From the NCBI RefSeq assembly GCF_029626175.1, contig NZ_JARUBM010000002.1, positions 4,419,001 to 4,483,000 of the forward strand: a stretch of DNA of 64,000 nucleotides, read 5' to 3'. Positions 59,991 through 64,000 of this stretch are shown in pieces. Position 1 is the first letter of the stretch; each line of letters begins with the position of its first letter. The translations under genes were made by a program, and so were the position numbers. The stretch comes from Micromonospora sp. WMMD1082. Lineage in GTDB: Bacteria; Actinomycetota; Actinomycetes; Mycobacteriales; Micromonosporaceae. Below the pieces are notes generated by a model. It searched no databases and was not told the DNA's origin. It saw nothing but the letters and a program-made list of their open reading frames with translations.

Positions 59991-61684
59991 TCCAGCACCT
60001 GGACACCGACGGGGTGCCGACGCTGCTCGCCCCCACCGGCGGGCCGATGCGCGCGGGGCTGACCTTCCGGGTCGGCACCGCCGACGAGACCCTGGCCGGT
60101 CACGGCATCACCCACCTGCTCGAACACCTCGTCCTCGCGCCGCTGGGCATTGCCGACTACCACTTCAACGGCGCCACCGGACCGGTCTTCACCACCTTCC
60201 ACATGCAGGGTTCCGCGCAGGACATCGCCACCTTCCTCACCGCCGTCTGCGCGAACCTCACCGAGCTGCCGACCGGGCGGCTGGAGGTGGAGAAGGACAT
60301 CCTGCGTACCGAATGGAGCAGTCGGGGCAGCACGGCCACCGACGACATCCCGCTCTGGCGCCACGGCGCCCGCGACCACGGACTGAGCAGCTACCCGGAG
60401 TGGGGTCTCGGCACGCTCACCCCCGACGACCTGCGCCGGTGGGCGGCGCGCTGGTTCACCCGGGAGAACGCGGTGCTCTGGATCGCCGGTGACCGGGTGC
60501 CCGAGGGGCTGCGGCTGCACCTGCCCGCCGGCACCCGGCAGCCCGTACCGGTCGCCTCCTCGGCGCTGCCCACCACGCCGGCGTACTTCGTGCACGGCTC
60601 GCAGGCGGTGGTGCTCGACGCGGTCGTGCGGCGCCGGACCGCGGCGAGCGTCTTCGCCGACGTGTTGGAGCGCGAACTGTTCCGGGCGCTGCGCCAGGAC
60701 GCCGGGCTCTCCTACACCACCACCACGGGATACGAGCCGCGCGGCGACGGGCAGGCCCACCTGCGTGCCCTCGCCGACGCGCTCGCCGAGAAGCAGGACG
60801 CCGTGCTCGGCGGCTTCATCGACGTGCTGGCCAAGCTGCGGGTGGGGCGGATCGAGCAGGGCGACCTCGACGCCGCGGTGGCCAAGCGGGTCGACATGTG
60901 CGCCCTCGCCGAGGCCGACGCCGCGCGGCTGCCCGCGTACGCCTTCAACCTGCTCACCGGCGAGCCGAACCGTACGCTCGACGAGCACTGCGCCGAACTC
61001 AAGGCGCTCACCATCGCCGACCTGCACGAGGTCGCCCAGGAGGTGTGCGCCTCGGCGCTGCTGATGGTGCCGGGCGGGACCAGCGCCGACTGGGCCGGCT
61101 TCACCGCGGCACCCACCTCGTCGGAGTCGGCCGTGGCGGGCACCACCTACCGCGCACGGGACGACGACAGTCGACTCTGCGTCGGCACCGAGGGGGTCAG
61201 CCGCCTCGGCACCGGGGGCACGCTCACCGTCACGTACGCCGACTGCGCCGTCATGCTCGCCTGGCCGGACGGCGCCCGGCAGCTGATCGGCCACGACGCG
61301 ATCGTGCTGCACATCGAGCCGGCCCTGCTCGACATGCGTCCGGCGGCGTTGAACGTGATCGACGGCGGGGTGCCCATCGACCGTCAGATCAGGATGCCAC
61401 CCCGCGACCCGGAGGACATCCCGCGCCCCCGTACCCCAAGGGAGGCCCGGGGGCGCCCGGCCCGCGGGAAGCGGGCCTGGTGGGAGGTGCCGCTGATGGT
61501 GCTCAGCGGCCTTGCCGCCCTGGGCATCGGCGGGTTGGCCCTGCTGCTCACCATCGGCATGTTCATCAACCCCACCGCCGAGGAGGACAAGGGCCTGCTG
61601 TGGGGTGTGGCCGTGGTCGGCTGGCTGCTCACTGTTATCCTCGCGATGCCCGTCGTGCTGCTGGCACGGGCACGACGCCGGTGA
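59987..61684 (+). CDS. M16 (insulinase-like) metallopeptidase with C-terminal membrane anchor
   Basis: 565 residues. FRVGTADETLAGHGITHLLEHLVL has the inverted zinc motif HLLEH at 43-47; VEKDILRTEW supplies the downstream acidic part. A second M16-like half includes RALRQDAGLSYTTTTGYEPRGDGQ. After residue about 500, two hydrophobic segments (VPLMVLSGLAALGIGGLALLL and GVAVVGWLLTVILAMPVVLL) would tether it to the membrane. GTG 59987. Possible role in peptide maturation; substrate unknown. Confidence 0.82.
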   Translation: MIQHLDTDGVPTLLAPTGGPMRAGLTFRVGTADETLAGHGITHLLEHLVLAPLGIADYHFNGATGPVFTTFHMQGSAQDIATFLTAVCANLTELPTGRLEVEKDILRTEWSSRGSTATDDIPLWRHGARDHGLSSYPEWGLGTLTPDDLRRWAARWFTRENAVLWIAGDRVPEGLRLHLPAGTRQPVPVASSALPTTPAYFVHGSQAVVLDAVVRRRTAASVFADVLERELFRALRQDAGLSYTTTTGYEPRGDGQAHLRALADALAEKQDAVLGGFIDVLAKLRVGRIEQGDLDAAVAKRVDMCALAEADAARLPAYAFNLLTGEPNRTLDEHCAELKALTIADLHEVAQEVCASALLMVPGGTSADWAGFTAAPTSSESAVAGTTYRARDDDSRLCVGTEGVSRLGTGGTLTVTYADCAVMLAWPDGARQLIGHDAIVLHIEPALLDMRPAALNVIDGGVPIDRQIRMPPRDPEDIPRPRTPREARGRPARGKRAWWEVPLMVLSGLAALGIGGLALLLTIGMFINPTAEEDKGLLWGVAVVGWLLTVILAMPVVLLARARRR

Positions 61685-61716
61685 TCGACTGGACGGGATA
61701 AGATCCGGCCGGTGCC

Positions 61717-61790
61717 GGGGCGGTAGCTCAGCCGGTTAGAGCAGTCGACTCATAATCGATCGGTCACGGGTTCGAGTCCCGTCCGCCCCA
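61717..61790 (+). tRNA. tRNA with CAT anticodon, probably elongator tRNA-Met
   Basis: GGGGCGG pairs with CCGCCCC, discriminator A, 74 bases, CCA not encoded. Anticodon stem GTCGA/TCGAT with loop CTCATAA. TpsiC arm GGGTTCGAGTCCC. CAT could also denote lysidine-modified tRNA-Ile2; the arm sequences do not settle it. It is not the initiator, which has a mismatched first pair and GGG/CCC in the anticodon stem. Confidence 0.9.
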
Positions 61791-61875
61791 CCCAACCACG
61801 TACGAGGTCGTACCCAGGCGCGGGACATACGCGGACCTCCAGACCGACGGTGACCCCAGGCAGGGCACATGGGCC

Positions 61876-61973
61876 CTGTCGAGCTGAGCCGTCTGTGCTA
61901 TCGCAGGGCGCCGTCGCGGCGCCCCACAGACGGCCACCCCGGCCGTGACCCATTCGCGCTATCAGCTCGACAG
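61876..61973. repeat. Nested inverted-repeat element next to tRNA-Met
   Basis: Three concentric perfect stems: CTGTCGAGCTGA with TCAGCTCGACAG (61876/61962), CCGTCTGTG with CACAGACGG (61889/61925) and GGGCGCC with GGCGCCC (61906/61918). A 28-base bulge lies between the two outer right arms. It could be a structured RNA, a palindromic mobile element or a recombination site. From 61974 to 62429 I see no supportable gene. Confidence 0.7.
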
Positions 61974-62429
61974 CGCACACAGCCCACCCCAGACGCTGCC
62001 GCAGCGGACGGGAACATCACACCGGCCACGACGGCAGCGGGCGATGTGGACGATACGGTTTCCGCTCATCGGGCCATGACAGTGCGTCTGCTGCGGTGGG
62101 AAGTTCCTTGGACCCGGATGACCAGGCGTTGCGATGGACCGGCGCGCGACGGTGCGGTCGAGGACCTCGTTGTTCCGAACATGTCAGAACCGAAGCGCCG
62201 TACACCTGCCGTGGTGGTGCGGGAACTGAGGACGGCGCCCACGAGGACGGAGGATGGCTGGTGCGGCGGCGCCGGTGCTGTTCGCGTCGGATCAATCTGG
62301 CGACGCGGTAGGGGACTGGCCGGCGGTGAGCCGGTCAGGACAGGCGGTCCACCAACAGCACCAGAGGTGGGAAGTAACTCGCGCCGCGTCGGCGTAGCGG
62401 GTTGAGGCGGGCCGATCGAGCCTGTCCGG

Positions 62430-62614
62430 TCACACCTTGAGGACGTCCACGTCGTACAGCGCCATCGAAGCGTCACGGAAGCCCATGTCCCTTACCCGCT
62501 CGGCGAGGTCGGGAGGCCCCGCGAGCTTCCCCGCGCTCTGAGGAACTCGTCGCCGAGGGTCGCGTCGCCCGCGATGGCCCAGAGCACGACGTGGGTGTCC
62601 AGCAGCAGGGTCAT
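62430..62614 (-). pseudogene. Remnant of a PIN-domain (VapC-type) toxin gene
   Basis: ATG 62614 opens with TLLLDTHVVLWAIAGDATLGDEFL, the PIN-domain start with its first catalytic Asp. The frame then changes to low-complexity and stops at 62492; a further in-phase-like piece near 62430-62490 reads GFRDASMALYDVDVLKV in another frame. Most of the roughly 130-residue PIN fold is missing. It is preceded, with an ATGA overlap, by a 31-codon tail ending QTNAEIAADFVIGA (62611-62708), probably the end of its antitoxin. Both halves look decayed. Confidence 0.55.
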
Positions 62615-62738
62615 GCGCCGATGACGAAGTCGGCGGCTATCTCGGCGTTGGTCTGGGGGGAGTAGCAAGGGAGCCTGGCCCGCAGGGCTCGGAAGGCGGC
62701 GGTCACCGGGGGCCGGGGCGGGGCGCATCAGCTGGCTG

Positions 62739-62757
62739 TTAGGTTAGGCATCCCTAA
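62739..62757. promoter_or_regulatory. Iron box upstream of the siderophore-binding protein gene
   Basis: TTAGGTTAGGCATCCCTAA matches the 19-base IdeR/DmdR consensus with a degenerate centre. It ends 25 bases before ATG 62783, so it should cover the promoter. The operon is expected to be derepressed in low iron, with the SIP gene at 10062. Confidence 0.85.
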
Positions 62758-62782
62758 CTCACGTGAAGTGGAGTACCTCAGC

Positions 62783-63814
62783 ATGCGCGTCACCCGGTTG
62801 CTCGCCGGAATCGTCGCCGCCACCACCGCACTCACACTCGCGGCCTGCGGCGGATCGTCCGACACCACAGACACCCCCACCGGCAGCGCGGCGGCGTCGT
62901 TCCCGGTCACCGTCACCCACGCGTTCGGCACCACGACGATCGAGAAGAAGCCCGAGCGGGTCGCCACCGTGAACTGGGCCAACCACGAGGTGCCGCTGGC
63001 GCTGGGCATCGTCCCGGTCGGCTACGCCAAGGCGAACTTCGGCGACGAGGACGGCGACGGCCTGCTGCCCTGGGACGCCGCGAGGCTCAAGGAGCTGGGC
63101 GCGTCAACCCCGGTGCTGTTCGACGAGACCGACGGCATCGACTTCGAGGCGGTGGCCAACACCAGGCCCGACGTCATCCTGGCCGCCTACTCGGGTCTGA
63201 CCCGGCAGGACTACGACACCCTGTCGAAGATCGCGCCGGTCGTCGCGTACCCGAAGGCCCCGTGGGCCACCTCGTGGCGCGACAGCATCAAGTTGGAGAG
63301 CCAGGCCCTCGGCCTGGCCGCCGAAGGCGACGCGCTGATCGCGACGATCGAGAAGCAGATGAAGGACGAGGCGGCGCGCTACCCGAAGCTGGCCGGCAAG
63401 TCGGTGATGTTCCTGACCCACCTCGATCCGACCGACCTCAGCAAGATCAGCTTCTACACCACGCACGACACCCGGAGCCAGTTCTTCACCGACCTCGGCA
63501 TGAAGCACCCGGAGAGCATCGCGAAGGCCTCCGCGACCACCGAGGAGTTCAGCCTCACGCAGAGCGCCGAGCAGATCCAGAACCTCAGCGACGTGGACAT
63601 CATCGTGACCTACGGTGACGCCGAGGGCACCACGCTGGCGACCCTGCAGAAGGACCCGCTGCTCTCCAAGATCCCGGCGATCAAGCGGGGCTCGTTCGTC
63701 TCGCTGCCGGGCAGCACTCCGGTCGCCACCGCCGCCAACCCGACGCCGCTCGCCGTCTCGTTCGTGCTCAAGGACTACGTCGACCTGCTCGGCAAGGCCG
63801 CCGACAAGATCTGA
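62783..63814 (+). CDS. Iron-siderophore ABC transporter substrate-binding lipoprotein
   Basis: 343 residues from ATG 62783 (GGAG at 9 bases). Signal LLAGIVAATTALTLAACGG with lipobox Cys. Type III (FecB/FepB) binding fold: VTVTHAFGTTTIEKKPERVATVNWANHEVPLALGIVPVGYAK, DFEAVANTRPDVILAAYSGLTRQDYDTLSKIAPVVAYP, LGLAAEGDALIATIEKQM. Delivers a ferric siderophore to the permease whose gene starts at its stop codon (TGATG). An iron box lies just upstream. The siderophore type cannot be read from sequence. Confidence 0.94.
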   Translation: MRVTRLLAGIVAATTALTLAACGGSSDTTDTPTGSAAASFPVTVTHAFGTTTIEKKPERVATVNWANHEVPLALGIVPVGYAKANFGDEDGDGLLPWDAARLKELGASTPVLFDETDGIDFEAVANTRPDVILAAYSGLTRQDYDTLSKIAPVVAYPKAPWATSWRDSIKLESQALGLAAEGDALIATIEKQMKDEAARYPKLAGKSVMFLTHLDPTDLSKISFYTTHDTRSQFFTDLGMKHPESIAKASATTEEFSLTQSAEQIQNLSDVDIIVTYGDAEGTTLATLQKDPLLSKIPAIKRGSFVSLPGSTPVATAANPTPLAVSFVLKDYVDLLGKAADKI

Positions 63815-64000
63815 TGGCCGTCGACACCCTGTCCGGGCCGGACGTCGCCGCCCTGCGACGCCCGGCCCGGGTACGCCTGGGCTGGCTGCTGGTCGTCCTC
63901 GCCGTTCTCATCCTGGTCATGTTCGCGTCGGTCGCCTTCGGCTCCCGGATCGTCGGCTGGTCCGACATCATCGCCGCCTTCGGCGGCACCGACGACACGC
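63814..64000 (+). CDS. FecCD-family iron-siderophore permease (N-terminal part, runs off the window)
   Basis: Translated start MAVDTLSGPDVAALRRPARV, followed by a first membrane helix LGWLLVVLAVLILVMFASVAFGS and then GWSDIIAAFGGTDDT. This is the usual beginning of FecCD permeases, in which the first helix is followed by a short loop. ATG 63814 overlaps the binding-protein stop by one base. 62 codons are visible; the rest lies outside. Confidence 0.88.
   Translation, partial: MAVDTLSGPDVAALRRPARVRLGWLLVVLAVLILVMFASVAFGSRIVGWSDIIAAFGGTDDT

Noticed and set aside
49483-61790. Genomic island with attachment repeats and integrase
   Set aside because: No integrase and no duplicate of either tRNA 3' end found, so only compositional evidence remains.
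61750-61980. Minus-strand frame ending GLEPVTDRL across tRNA-Met
   Set aside because: It is the reverse translation of the tRNA, a common artefact.

Overview
The window is high-GC actinobacterial chromosome, most likely from Micromonosporaceae. Support comes from strong G/C bias at third codon positions, GTG and TTG starts, many ATGA/GTGA stop-start overlaps, IdeR/DmdR-type iron boxes and the gene families present. It holds about 49 protein genes, two tRNAs and several repeat families.

Layout. 0-16 kb is mostly core: DusB, a secreted C39-like protein, a GH20 hexosaminidase, pyruvate phosphate dikinase, a roadblock protein, a VOC protein, dGTPase, an iron-boxed siderophore-interacting protein, DNA primase and a three-gene ABC exporter. 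16-18.5 kb is repeat-rich: three copies of one palindrome surround a small zinc-ribbon-like gene and a DUF559-like gene. 18.5-25.6 kb is a five-gene minus-strand operon that joins a TAXI-TRAP transporter with two binding proteins to a nitrate-sensor-like histidine kinase and a roadblock protein. 27.5-34 kb is a sugar-uptake operon (ROK regulator, ABC ATPase, permease, Tat lipoprotein, Gfo/Idh/MocA dehydrogenase). 34.4-42.7 kb is an eight-gene ebo-type cluster (inositol-phosphate synthase, UbiA, isomerase, EboA, TatD-like, EboE, phosphodiesterase, polyprenyl synthase). 42.9-48.7 kb returns to sugar metabolism (secreted PQQ-type sugar dehydrogenase, ThuA-DUF1080 protein, isomerase). The two sugar blocks carry near-matching operator-like sites, so they look like one regulon with the ebo cluster lying between them.

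49.5-61.8 kb lies between tRNA-Asn and tRNA-Met(CAT). Its first 9 kb is visibly less GC-biased and holds a GT-B-like protein, a PfkB kinase, two STAND (NB-ARC/TPR) proteins and a SARP-type regulator. The SARP ends in a short motif that recurs near the N-terminus of the second STAND protein. This looks like a split AfsR-type switch joined by a signalling motif, and it is the best candidate for a novel system here. The right edge has a TPR-like protein, an M16 peptidase, a toxin-antitoxin remnant and the start of an iron-regulated siderophore uptake operon that runs off the window.
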